Origin: an uncultured Actinomycetes bacterium
Lineage (GTDB): Bacteria > Actinomycetota > Thermoleophilia > Solirubrobacterales > Solirubrobacteraceae
Reading direction: 5' to 3'
Assembly (NCBI GenBank): GCA_937888775.1
Contig: CALAQT010000069.1
Coordinates: 1 to 5,630 of the forward strand
Length of the DNA: 5,630 nt
The notes under the pieces are model-generated. The model saw only the letters and a list, made by a program, of their open reading frames with translations. It did not search any database and was not told the DNA's origin. How positions within the stretch are numbered: the stretch's first letter is position 1; each line of letters starts with the position of its first letter. Below are positions 1 through 5,060 of this stretch, piece by piece. Both the position numbers and the translations under genes were made by a program.

Positions 1-5
1 GTCGA

Positions 6-239
6 CTAGACCAGGTGCCTGAGCAGCGATGCTCCGCACCACAACAGCGCGCCTGCCCCAGTCGCGGTTGACCAACCGGGATGAACCGCGAGAAGCACAG
101 CACCCACGCTGACCATGACGAGCGCGACGCGACGACACTGCCGCCGCGCACGCAGTTGCTCGCGGGAACTTTCGAGGTCGACGCTCCGCTTCGACCGGAG
201 CTTCCGTCTTTCGATGATCTTCGGTGGCCACTGGGCCAT
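6..239 (-). CDS. Small two-helix membrane protein, 77 aa, function unknown
   Basis: I do not recognise the family. The first half (about residues 1-37) is hydrophilic and very basic, with many Arg/Lys including an ERRKLRSKR stretch. The second half has two hydrophobic stretches, about residues 38-53 (VALVMVSVGAVLLAV) and 57-74, split by His-Pro-Gly, so it probably forms a helical hairpin in the membrane with a cytoplasmic N-terminus. The start is chosen because a perfect AGGAGG lies 8 bases upstream of the ATG at 239 (complement of 248-253), the strongest ribosome site in the window. The same frame is open upstream to a GTG at 377, but that extension has no such site and its beginning lies inside an inverted repeat. 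The protein ends with TAG six bases from the window edge. Coding status is supported by the ribosome site and the membrane topology; the role is unknown. Confidence 0.68.
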   Translation of the reverse strand: MAQWPPKIIERRKLRSKRSVDLESSREQLRARRQCRRVALVMVSVGAVLLAVHPGWSTATGAGALLWCGASLLRHLV

Positions 240-247
240 TGCAGAAA

Positions 248-253
248 CCTCCT
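248..253 (-). promoter_or_regulatory. Perfect Shine-Dalgarno AGGAGG
   Basis: The plus strand reads CCTCCT here, giving AGGAGG on the minus strand, 8 bases before the ATG at 239. It decides the start of the 77-aa membrane protein over the longer upstream alternatives. Confidence 0.8.
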
Positions 254-330
254 GGGCTGCAATGGCCTCGCCTATTGGCCGCGCCAAACGATTGATAATT
301 GACTCGCATACAGGATACCGGCCGCCTACC

Positions 331-344
331 TGGGTGCAAACCCA
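331..344. repeat. Hairpin with GNRA-type loop
   Basis: TGGGT and ACCCA pair perfectly around a GCAA loop on the plus strand, a GNRA tetraloop in RNA. It is the first of four adjacent inverted repeats. Confidence 0.6.
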
Positions 345-350
345 ATCCGC

Positions 351-366
351 CCGGCAATCGAGCCGG
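351..366. repeat. Inverted repeat CCGGC/GCCGG
   Basis: A 5-bp stem closes a 6-base AATCGA loop. Its right arm overlaps the left arm of the next, larger inverted repeat by three bases, so the two could be alternative folds. Confidence 0.5.
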
Positions 367-400
367 TAGGCATCCACGGCTGTGGCGTGGATGCCTACCG
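364..400. repeat. Perfect 15-bp inverted repeat, 7-base loop
   Basis: Arms at 364-378 (CGGTAGGCATCCACG) and 386-400 are exact reverse complements around GCTGTGG. There is no T-run on either side and no gene ends nearby, so it is not a typical intrinsic terminator. It could be a structured RNA stem, a protein-binding site or the relic of a mobile element. Confidence 0.85.
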
Positions 401-414
401 CCAGCGGCCGCTGG
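401..414. repeat. 14-bp perfect palindrome CCAGCGGCCGCTGG
   Basis: It directly abuts the 15-bp inverted repeat. A loopless palindrome of this kind suits a dimeric DNA-binding protein or a duplex joining point better than an RNA hairpin. Confidence 0.75.
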
Positions 415-471
415 GTACGCAGGGCTCCCGGGCCGCCAATCGCCTGGATCTGCGGATCCGTCCGGCGACGC

Positions 472-516
472 GTTCCAAACTACGTTGCACATTCGAAACT
501 ACGGTTCCAAACTACC
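472..516. repeat. Three direct copies of TTC(C/G)AAACTAC
   Basis: Copies lie at 473-483, 492-502 and 505-515. The outer two share the 12-mer GTTCCAAACTAC at an offset of 32 bases, about three helical turns. The middle copy differs by one base (TTCGAAACTAC). They sit in the gap between divergent genes, about 310 bases before the rightward start and 230 bases before the leftward one. This arrangement resembles an operator array. No regulator gene is visible nearby, so the function is inferred. Confidence 0.6.
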
Positions 517-631
517 CGTCGGCCATGTTGCCGCTCAGCGAAGTTGTGTATCTGCAACGCAGTTGAACCCTTGGCTATCTCGCAGCTTGCCGGTCGGCGG
601 CGAGTTTCGAGTCGTCCCTCATCTCATCTCC

Positions 632-800
632 GCGCTCGCGATGCTCATACCGGAGGCAGAGCAGGACTGCGGCCACGATCACCGCCGGTCGGCGCGAGCC
701 GCGAGACGCTGCTGGATCACGGCTGGAGCGCCCACGCCAGCGCGGCGACTGCTCCGGCGAAGAGCGGCAGTGTGGTTGAGACTGCCGCTGCGGCGACAAA
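632..800 (-). repeat. Dispersed repeat, copy R4 (diverged, frameshifted)
   Basis: On the minus strand this region can be read in two frames. One gives an FxFVAxxA...LPL segment close in pattern to copy R1. A later, shifted frame gives a hydrophobic stretch followed by HRERGDE and LAAD, matching the HRERLDQ and LAAD of copy R2. The distance between the two landmarks is nearly equal in both (about 151 versus 149 bases). This looks like a decayed small gene. R4 is the weakest of the four copies in the FVA part (about 57 percent base identity to R1 by hand count). Confidence 0.4.
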
Positions 801-815
801 GGGGAAGGCGTGGCT

Positions 816-821
816 TAGCAT
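816..821 (+). promoter_or_regulatory. Candidate -10 box TAGCAT, leaderless start
   Basis: TAGCAT ends 7 bases before the ATG at 829, so transcription would begin at or next to the start codon. GCGACA 17 bases further upstream (793-798) matches four of six -35 positions. No Shine-Dalgarno sequence lies at a workable distance. Two other genes in the window show the same layout. Confidence 0.45.
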
Positions 822-828
822 CGCCCCC

Positions 829-1437
829 ATGACCGGCGAAGAGGTCACGCGCTCAAAGGACGGACAGGCCTGGCGGATCGGGGGCCCGGATGAGATCGCC
901 TGGATCGTCAATAGCGTCGACGGCCTGTCGCGTTCGATCACCGCGGCCATTCCCCCGAGTTTCGATGCGTACGCAACGATTCTGCTGCCCGGCGAGCCGA
1001 ACATCCGTTTTGATGTCCAGCAGGAGCACGAGCAGGAGCGGGCTCTCCTGCGGCTTTTCGAGGCGCACGCGGCGCCGCAGTCGTGGTGGCTGGGATATCT
1101 CGAGACCGGCGCCAGCGACATCGTCTTTTGGGACGCGCCGAAGGTACCCGGCTACTACCAAAGCTGGAACTACGTGCTCGTCAACGCCGGTCCTGAGGAG
1201 GCGTTGACGTGGCGGCCGGCTCGCGAGCGCAACTGGAAGGCCCTCGAGCTGCCTGAACTCATCTTTCCCGCCGACCGGTCATGGCTGATGTCGACGCTCT
1301 GGGACGACGACTGGAGCTGCGTGGGCGGCTCCACCAGTCTGATCGAGGCCCTCGTCGCTGATCCCGTCTGCGGGTCTCGCGCCCGGCGCGTCGGCATTGA
1401 GCAGGACCGAACGCCCCCGGAGTTCAGCGAATCCTGA
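829..1437 (+). CDS. Conserved hypothetical protein, 202 aa
   Basis: This looks like a soluble protein with no signal peptide or membrane helix. The core (about residues 14-175) is rich in Trp and acidic residues, with distinctive stretches: WRIGGPDEIAWIV (15-27), WWLGYLETGASDIVF (86-100), YVLVNAGPEEA (115-125), and FPADRSWLMSTLWDDDW (146-162) followed by CVGG. From memory this resembles an uncharacterised family common in Actinobacteria that ends in a TPP motif, seen here as DRTPPEF at 193-199. I know of no established function. The start at 829 is preferred because conserved-looking sequence begins just after it, and a TAGCAT box 7 bases upstream would give a leaderless transcript. The frame stays open back to 382, but that part has random-looking composition. 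It stands alone, with no close neighbour on its strand. Confidence 0.85.
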   Translation: MTGEEVTRSKDGQAWRIGGPDEIAWIVNSVDGLSRSITAAIPPSFDAYATILLPGEPNIRFDVQQEHEQERALLRLFEAHAAPQSWWLGYLETGASDIVFWDAPKVPGYYQSWNYVLVNAGPEEALTWRPARERNWKALELPELIFPADRSWLMSTLWDDDWSCVGGSTSLIEALVADPVCGSRARRVGIEQDRTPPEFSES

Positions 1438-1825
1438 GCCGTCGACGGGTACGCGCGGTCCCGTCGTGGACCATCAAACAGGTGACGGCAGCTTCCGCTT
1501 CTTCTCCCACGAATCAGCGGTCACGTCAGCGGCCCCTCCGGGCCGGCGCTCGGACTTCTGCTTGCAGCCCGCCGCGATCAGAAGCGGAAGCGACGGTCTG
1601 GAGGCCGGGTCGGCGACAAACCAGAAGTGCTGCGCCGTCGCGGCTGGGCTGCCGCGACTCGTCCTACACGAGCGAGGACTCGATAGCGGTCGAGAGTGCC
1701 GCAAGCAGGCATAGCGGAGACGGCGGGTTGCCCCAGCCGATGCCGTTTCGCGTGGATTCCCGCACCGCTGGATCGCCGACGCTGGTCGAGCGATGAGTTG
1801 CGCGGGGTGGAACGGTCCTAGGGAC
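1438..1825. other. Intergenic gap holding repeat copy R1
   Basis: About 390 bases lie between two rightward genes. Frames on both strands are open for 100 codons or more, but their composition is that of GC-rich shadow frames. The only supported content is the dispersed repeat at 1541-1627. I see no hairpin-plus-T-run terminator for the upstream gene and no clear promoter for the downstream one. Confidence 0.6.
1541..1627 (-). repeat. Dispersed repeat, copy R1
   Basis: It aligns without gaps to copy R3 (4548-4634), with about 60 of 87 bases identical by hand count. Read on the minus strand it gives FWFVADPASRPSLPLLIAAG then CKQK and RRP. The shared pattern with R2 and R3 is FVA, an Ala three residues on, a Leu-rich run, Gly, then QK. 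It has no start codon or ribosome site of its own. It is most simply a relic of a small coding sequence or an old miniature element. Confidence 0.6.
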
Positions 1826-2611
1826 ATGACTGAGCGAGATCCCCTGCTTGAGCCGTTCGATGCGCTGATCGGCGCCTGGGCCACCGAGGCGACCCATCCC
1901 CTGGTCGACGAGGTCGTGCCGGGCCGCATCACGTTCGAGTGGTTGGAGGGCGGCCGGTTCCTCATTCAGCGCTCCCGCAACGACCACGAGCTGTTTCCCG
2001 ACGCGGTCTGCGTGATCGGCGCTCCTGAGGCCGGCGACGGGCTGGTCATGGAGTACTTCGACTCGCGCGGGGTGCGCCGGACGTACGGCGTCTCGCTTGA
2101 CAACGGCGTGCTGCGCGCGTGGCGCGAGCACCCAGGGTTTGACCAGCGCTTCTCGGCCACGGTCGGGCCTGACGCGTTCGAGGGCCAATGGCAGTTTGCG
2201 AAGACGCCGGGTGACTGGCAGGACGACCTGAAGGTGACCTACCGTCGCCTCGCGGCGATGTCGTTGCACCTCTTCGCGGGCCTGCGCGTGCGGAACTTCG
2301 AAGCCGCCCGACCGTGGTACGAGCGGTTACTAGGCGAGCCGACGTTCTTCCCCCACGCCACTGAGGCGGTGTGGACGCTTGCCGAGGACCGGTCGGTCTA
2401 CATCGTGGAGCACGCCGATGGCGCGGGCAGCTCGGTGGTGACGATTTTCGTCGACGATCTCGATGCCCACGTGGCTACGATCGCTGCGCGCGGGCTCGAG
2501 CCCGACGAGCGCGAGACGCTCTCCAACGGCGTACGCAAGGCGCTCTATCGCGACCCCGACGGCAACGAGCTGGTGTTCGGCGGCGCGCCGCACACGAGTT
2601 CATCGGCCTGA
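1826..2611 (+). CDS. DUF1579-like barrel domain fused to VOC (glyoxalase-fold) domain, 261 aa
   Basis: Residues 8-141 form the first domain: FDALIGAWATEATHP near the start, GRITFEWLEGGRFLIQRS (33-50), YFDSRGVRRTYGVS (77-90), PGFDQRF (103-109) and a closing DDLKVTYRR (133-141). This pattern fits a small beta-barrel family related to DUF1579, whose ligand is unknown. Residues 145-256 form a VOC domain with RVRNFEAARPWYERLLG (154-170) and the typical end YRDPDGNELVF (241-251). The usual metal-ligand His of strand one appears to be Phe150, and the C-terminal Glu is shifted, so this is more likely ligand binding than glyoxalase chemistry. The ATG at 1826 is chosen because the first domain begins right after it; an in-frame ATG at 1793 adds only 11 atypical residues. 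No strong ribosome site is visible. The junction contains an internal Met145, as if two genes had joined. Confidence 0.92.
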   Translation: MTERDPLLEPFDALIGAWATEATHPLVDEVVPGRITFEWLEGGRFLIQRSRNDHELFPDAVCVIGAPEAGDGLVMEYFDSRGVRRTYGVSLDNGVLRAWREHPGFDQRFSATVGPDAFEGQWQFAKTPGDWQDDLKVTYRRLAAMSLHLFAGLRVRNFEAARPWYERLLGEPTFFPHATEAVWTLAEDRSVYIVEHADGAGSSVVTIFVDDLDAHVATIAARGLEPDERETLSNGVRKALYRDPDGNELVFGGAPHTSSSA

Positions 2612-2727
2612 CGGCGAGAAGCCGACACGACGCTGGTCCGATAGCGCTTGATGATCGACGCTGGCGACGATCTCAGCGACGGGCCGGCGCTTCGAGGCAG
2701 ATCGGCTGCGAGGCTCGGCTGGTCGAG

Positions 2728-2907
2728 GCGCTCACGATGGACGAAATTCATCATTCCGACCACGCCGAGCCAGACTGCTGGAACTAGAGCCACCGACCAC
2801 CACGCGGGCTCAAGTCGGGGCCAACTCGCTTCTATTTGACCCCGGCGGAGGCCAAGAGCAGAAGCGGCGGCATCGCGGCTGCCTGGGCGACGATGCAGAA
2901 GCACCGG
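2728..2907 (-). repeat. Dispersed repeat, copy R2, with membrane-helix reading frame
   Basis: On the minus strand the first part reads CFCIVAQAAAMPPLLLLASAG then VK, where the CAG of the other copies' QK is TAG, a stop (2832-2834). In a shifted frame the following DNA reads WWSVALVPAVWLGVVGMMNF then VHRERLDQPSLAADLP, that is one hydrophobic helix with a charged tail. Copy R4 has the counterpart helix, HRER and LAAD at nearly the same distance. A 29-base block at 2872-2900 matches copy R3 at about 24 positions. A GTG within the helix frame could start a short protein, but no ribosome site supports it, so I treat this as a decayed gene. Confidence 0.5.
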
Positions 2908-3080
2908 CCCGGGAGCCGAACGGTGGCTGAGACGCGATAGGGCGGTCGGGATACCGGTCTAAGCCAAATCATGCGCGGCACCCGGACGTTCGACGAGCGC
3001 CCATCGAAGCGGCCGTGGCCGCGCACTTGCCGACGACAACGTCGAAGCATCCACATCGGTGCGAACAAGTGGCGGCCAAG

Positions 3081-3086
3081 TAGGAT
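3081..3086 (+). promoter_or_regulatory. TAGGAT: candidate -10 box or ribosome site
   Basis: TAGGAT ends 6 bases before the GTG at 3093. It can be read as a -10 box giving a leaderless transcript, or its AGGA core as a Shine-Dalgarno sequence 7 bases upstream. I see no good -35. Either reading supports the same start codon. Confidence 0.45.
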
Positions 3087-3092
3087 CGCGGC

Positions 3093-3407
3093 GTGATCCA
3101 TCTTCGGCGCGACCAGTTGGTCCGATTCCTGTTGGCTCACGACGAAGAGGAGCTCGTCGAGCGTGTGCCGTCGGTAACTGATGAGGAGTTGAAGCGGATC
3201 GGAGAGCTCGCGGAGCACTACGCCTTCTCCGCCGAACACGCACATCCGGACGGCGGCAGCATGGGGACCTCAAGAGCGAGCTCGCTGGCAGCGGTCGATG
3301 TGCTGGAGGGGGCTCCGCGCGAACTGCGTCTCAAGGAAGGTCAAAGGCTCGGTCCGTCCGCTGAGGAGGAAGCGCTTCGCCGCCTGAAGCTCTACCGGCC
3401 TGGATAG
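3093..3407 (+). CDS. Charged helical protein, 104 aa, function unknown
   Basis: I do not recognise the family. The sequence is soluble-looking and rich in Glu, Arg and Leu, with no membrane segment or signal peptide. Residues 5-45 (DQLVRFLLAHDEEELVERV, then TDEELKRIGELAEHYAFSAEHAH) and 66-102 (AAVDVLEGAPRELRLKEGQ, then PSAEEEALRRLKLYRP) look like two helical blocks joined by a Gly/Ser-rich linker. The GTG start is supported by TAGGAT just upstream. Amphipathic heptad-like helices and the acidic N-terminus set it apart from the Arg/Pro/Ser-rich shadow frames around it. It stands alone, converging on the metalloprotease-like gene 215 bases downstream. It may be a small binding or regulatory protein, but nothing here fixes a role. 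Confidence 0.7.
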   Translation: MIHLRRDQLVRFLLAHDEEELVERVPSVTDEELKRIGELAEHYAFSAEHAHPDGGSMGTSRASSLAAVDVLEGAPRELRLKEGQRLGPSAEEEALRRLKLYRPG

Positions 3408-3622
3408 ATCAGCTGCGCGGATCCAGCTGAACGCTTCGTTGGCATCCTCGGTCCGCATAGCCAATGGGCTCCAAAGACCGGCTCGCTGCGACTCCACGCT
3501 CTCGCAGAGCAGCGCTCTCCTCCACACGCCTGACCTGGCGACGGAGCAGCACTCTCAATGATCGGTCTTGGTCGTCCCGCGTCCCGCGAAGCAGGGAGGG
3601 GTCGTGTGGGCGCGACTTGGGT

Positions 3623-4489
3623 CTAACGCCAATCTCGGACCGCCCGTCCGAGGGTCGGGCTGACTTCGGTTGTGAGAAGAGGCGCCAGTGACGCCGCTGT
3701 GGCGCCGATGTTGACGCGATCGGTTGCGTGAAAGCAATCCCAGAACCGAACCAGTCCGTCCTCACCGTCGACCTCGAACATCTTTGCCGCGAGTCGCTGC
3801 CACCGGTACTGGAACCAGACGTGGTTCAACGGGCTCATCGAATCATCAGAACCCGTGTAGTGGGCTTGCAGCTCCTCGAGCGTGCTGTAACCCTCGGCGC
3901 GCATCCGAGCGGCAAGCTTTCGACTTCCCGCTCCTACGGTTGAGAGCACCTCGAGCGTCGGCAGGCTCGCCGGCAGCTGGGTGGCGACGAACGCGTGCAT
4001 GGCCAGGTTGACGAAGATCTCGCTGAGCCAGAAGGTCGGGAGCCGCAGATCTCCGAGCACCTCAAATGCGTGGCCGAGCTCATGAATCGTGATTAGGTCG
4101 AACAACGGCTGCAGGTCCAAGCCACCAGTGCCGTCCGGGTATGTCGCGAGCAACTTCGCATACCCGCGGGGTGACGCGTCGCGGAGGTCCTGCGCCATCG
4201 CGATCCAGAAGTCTCCGCCTCCGGCGGGCATCACCACGATGCCGGGCCGGATCTCGCCGGCATCATCGTTGAAGAACGGCAGCCCGTACGGGCCGTTACC
4301 TGACCAGTCCGCCTCATCGGCCACGACGACCGCGATGTTCGGCTCAACTGCTGCGAACAAGCGACTGAAGTAGACGTAGGCGTCCGCGGCGACATCGGCC
4401 GCGGCCCGCGCCCGCACCGGCGCTCCATCGCTGTAGCGCACCTCGAACGGATACCCATCCAGACGCGGAAGCTCTGATCCCACCGCCAC
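3623..4489 (-). CDS. HELGH-type putative zinc metallopeptidase, 288 aa
   Basis: The key motif is HELGHAFE at residues 136-143, where His136 and His140 would bind zinc and Glu137 would be the catalytic base. It is followed by WLSEIF at 154-159, where Glu157 is a fitting third ligand, as in gluzincin-type peptidases. Other conserved-looking stretches are PYGLPFFNDD (67-76), RPGIVVMPAGGGDFW (81-95), LATYPDG (114-120) and FQYRWQRLAAKMF (226-238). There is no signal peptide or membrane helix, so the protein is probably cytoplasmic, or it acts in the cell without standard secretion. I recall similar uncharacterised proteins in Actinobacteria, but substrate and pathway are unknown. The GTG at 4489 is chosen because TAGGCT lies 6 bases upstream; a second GTG six bases later is possible. 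The gene is intact and ends in TAG. Confidence 0.92.
   Translation of the reverse strand: MAVGSELPRLDGYPFEVRYSDGAPVRARAAADVAADAYVYFSRLFAAVEPNIAVVVADEADWSGNGPYGLPFFNDDAGEIRPGIVVMPAGGGDFWIAMAQDLRDASPRGYAKLLATYPDGTGGLDLQPLFDLITIHELGHAFEVLGDLRLPTFWLSEIFVNLAMHAFVATQLPASLPTLEVLSTVGAGSRKLAARMRAEGYSTLEELQAHYTGSDDSMSPLNHVWFQYRWQRLAAKMFEVDGEDGLVRFWDCFHATDRVNIGATAASLAPLLTTEVSPTLGRAVRDWR
3634..3652. repeat. Hairpin in the 3' end of the metalloprotease-like gene
   Basis: CTCGGAC (3634-3640) and GTCCGAG (3646-3652) pair perfectly around CGCCC. It lies within the last codons of the leftward gene and has no T-run after it. It may slow decay or help termination, but it is not a standard intrinsic terminator. 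The 215-base gap between the convergent genes holds no better candidate. Confidence 0.4.
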
Positions 4490-4495
4490 CCGACG

Positions 4496-4501
4496 AGCCT
4501 A
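4496..4501 (-). promoter_or_regulatory. Candidate -10 box TAGGCT, leaderless start
   Basis: On the minus strand TAGGCT is followed by six bases (CGTCGG) and then the GTG at 4489. No Shine-Dalgarno sequence fits. This is the same layout as at 816-821 and 3081-3086. I see no recognisable -35. Confidence 0.45.
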
Positions 4502-4547
4502 GCCACTTCCGGATTCACGAAGCCCCGGCCACGTCGTTTGCCGGATC

Positions 4548-4634
4548 GGCCGACTGTGAGGCTTCTGCTCGGGGCCCTCGGCGAGCTGAAGCAGCAGTCG
4601 CGATCTCGTGGCCGTCTGGGCGACGAAGCAGGAG
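4548..4634 (-). repeat. Dispersed repeat, copy R3
   Basis: It aligns without gaps to R1 over 87 bases, with about 60 identical. On the minus strand it reads CFVAQTATRSRLLLQLAEG, then PEQK and SRP, keeping the FVA, Ala, Leu-rich run, Gly and QK pattern of R1. The frame is open from before 4660 down to about 4500 but has no start. The copy ends about 50 bases upstream of the metallopeptidase start, so it may lie in that gene's regulatory region. Confidence 0.6.
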
Positions 4635-4854
4635 CCTCGCTGTGCTCCGCCGGGCGGGGCGGCGGTTGCGATCCCGTGATCCCACGTCCTTCCGCCCGTG
4701 GGGGTATCAAGGGATGCGGTCAGGCGGCGGCGCGTTCGCCGAGGGGTCGGCGGCGGAGGTTGGAGCGCTGGAGGGCGATCACGGCCATTCCCCCGTCGGC
4801 AGCGCTGCGATCGGCTGGACGGCCCTGATCAACGCCCTGCGTTCCTATCCCCGC

Positions 4855-4908
4855 CCCACCGGGCTGATCACCGGTGGGCTGACGCCAGCCCTAGGCGGCA
4901 AACCCGCC
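4855..4908. repeat. Three consecutive small hairpins
   Basis: CCCACCGG/CCGGTGGG (4855-4862 and 4871-4878, 8-base loop) is followed by GGGCTG/CAGCCC (4876-4881 and 4886-4891, 4-base loop) and GGCGG/CCGCC (4894-4898 and 4904-4908, 5-base loop). The first two share three bases and could switch. No T-run follows. Confidence 0.55.
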
Positions 4909-4934
4909 GACCACAGCCCGGCTACCCCGAACCC

Positions 4935-4954
4935 CCTAATGCACGCCTAATGCA
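4935..4954 (+). repeat. Direct repeat of CCTAATGCA, 11-base period
   Basis: Copies lie at 4935-4943 and 4946-4954, one helical turn apart, between a C-run (4932-4936) and a G-rich stretch (4955-4964) that could also pair. This could be a pair of protein half-sites; no regulator is evident. Confidence 0.45.
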
Positions 4955-5042
4955 GGGGCGGGGGCGTAACGTTATTTCTTGCAGGCTGCCCCCCAGTTGC
5001 GCCCCTACAGAGTCAGTTCGCAACCCGGAATATCGAATGATC

Positions 5043-5060
5043 GCTTTACAGGAATAAAGC
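5043..5060. repeat. Hairpin GCTTTA/TAAAGC
   Basis: A 6-bp stem closes a CAGGAA loop. It lies in an AT-richer patch that stands out from its GC-rich surroundings. It is about 120 bases before the NERD start. Confidence 0.4.

Larger units (their letters stand above)
240..828. other. Long non-coding gap with structured DNA
   Basis: About 590 bases separate two divergent genes. I find no convincing gene. Open frames across it have shuffled, Arg/Pro/Ser-rich composition and no good ribosome sites. It does hold several non-random signals listed separately: consecutive hairpins at 331-414, a triple short repeat at 473-516 and a weak copy of the dispersed repeat at 632-800. As the gap between divergent genes it must also hold promoters for both, but I see no clear -35/-10 pair for the leftward gene. 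Confidence 0.6.
2612..3092. other. Intergenic gap holding repeat copy R2
   Basis: About 480 bases lie between two rightward genes. It contains the longest repeat copy (2728-2907). Bases 2908-3060 show nothing I can support on either strand apart from random-looking open frames. Confidence 0.55.

Noticed and set aside
240..377. Longer version of the leftward small membrane protein starting at 377
   Set aside because: The perfect AGGAGG 8 bases before the internal ATG at 239 decides for the shorter protein.
382..828. N-terminal extension of the 202-aa protein (frame open back to 382, giving 351 aa)
   Set aside because: The extra 149 residues are Arg/Pro/Ser/Cys-rich and random-looking, the start lies inside an inverted repeat, and no ribosome site precedes it.
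717..830. 37-aa hydrophobic minus-strand frame whose ATG overlaps the rightward ATG within CATG
   Set aside because: No ribosome site, and it is better explained as part of diverged repeat copy R4.
1474..1965. 163-codon minus-strand open frame
   Set aside because: It runs antisense into the DUF1579-VOC gene and has shadow-frame composition; only its repeat-derived part is non-random.
3525..3560. Fifth repeat copy around GGCGAC at 3537-3542
   Set aside because: About 10 of 14 bases match R3 on one side, but the other side does not align; too weak to list.
3574..3600. Intrinsic terminator between the convergent genes
   Set aside because: A bulged GC stem can be drawn, but there is no T-run in either direction.
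4720..4788. 22-aa Arg-rich frame on the minus strand (MAVIALQRSNLRRR...), considered as a leader peptide
   Set aside because: GGGGGA sits directly against the ATG, too close for a ribosome site, and the next gene is about 230 bases away.
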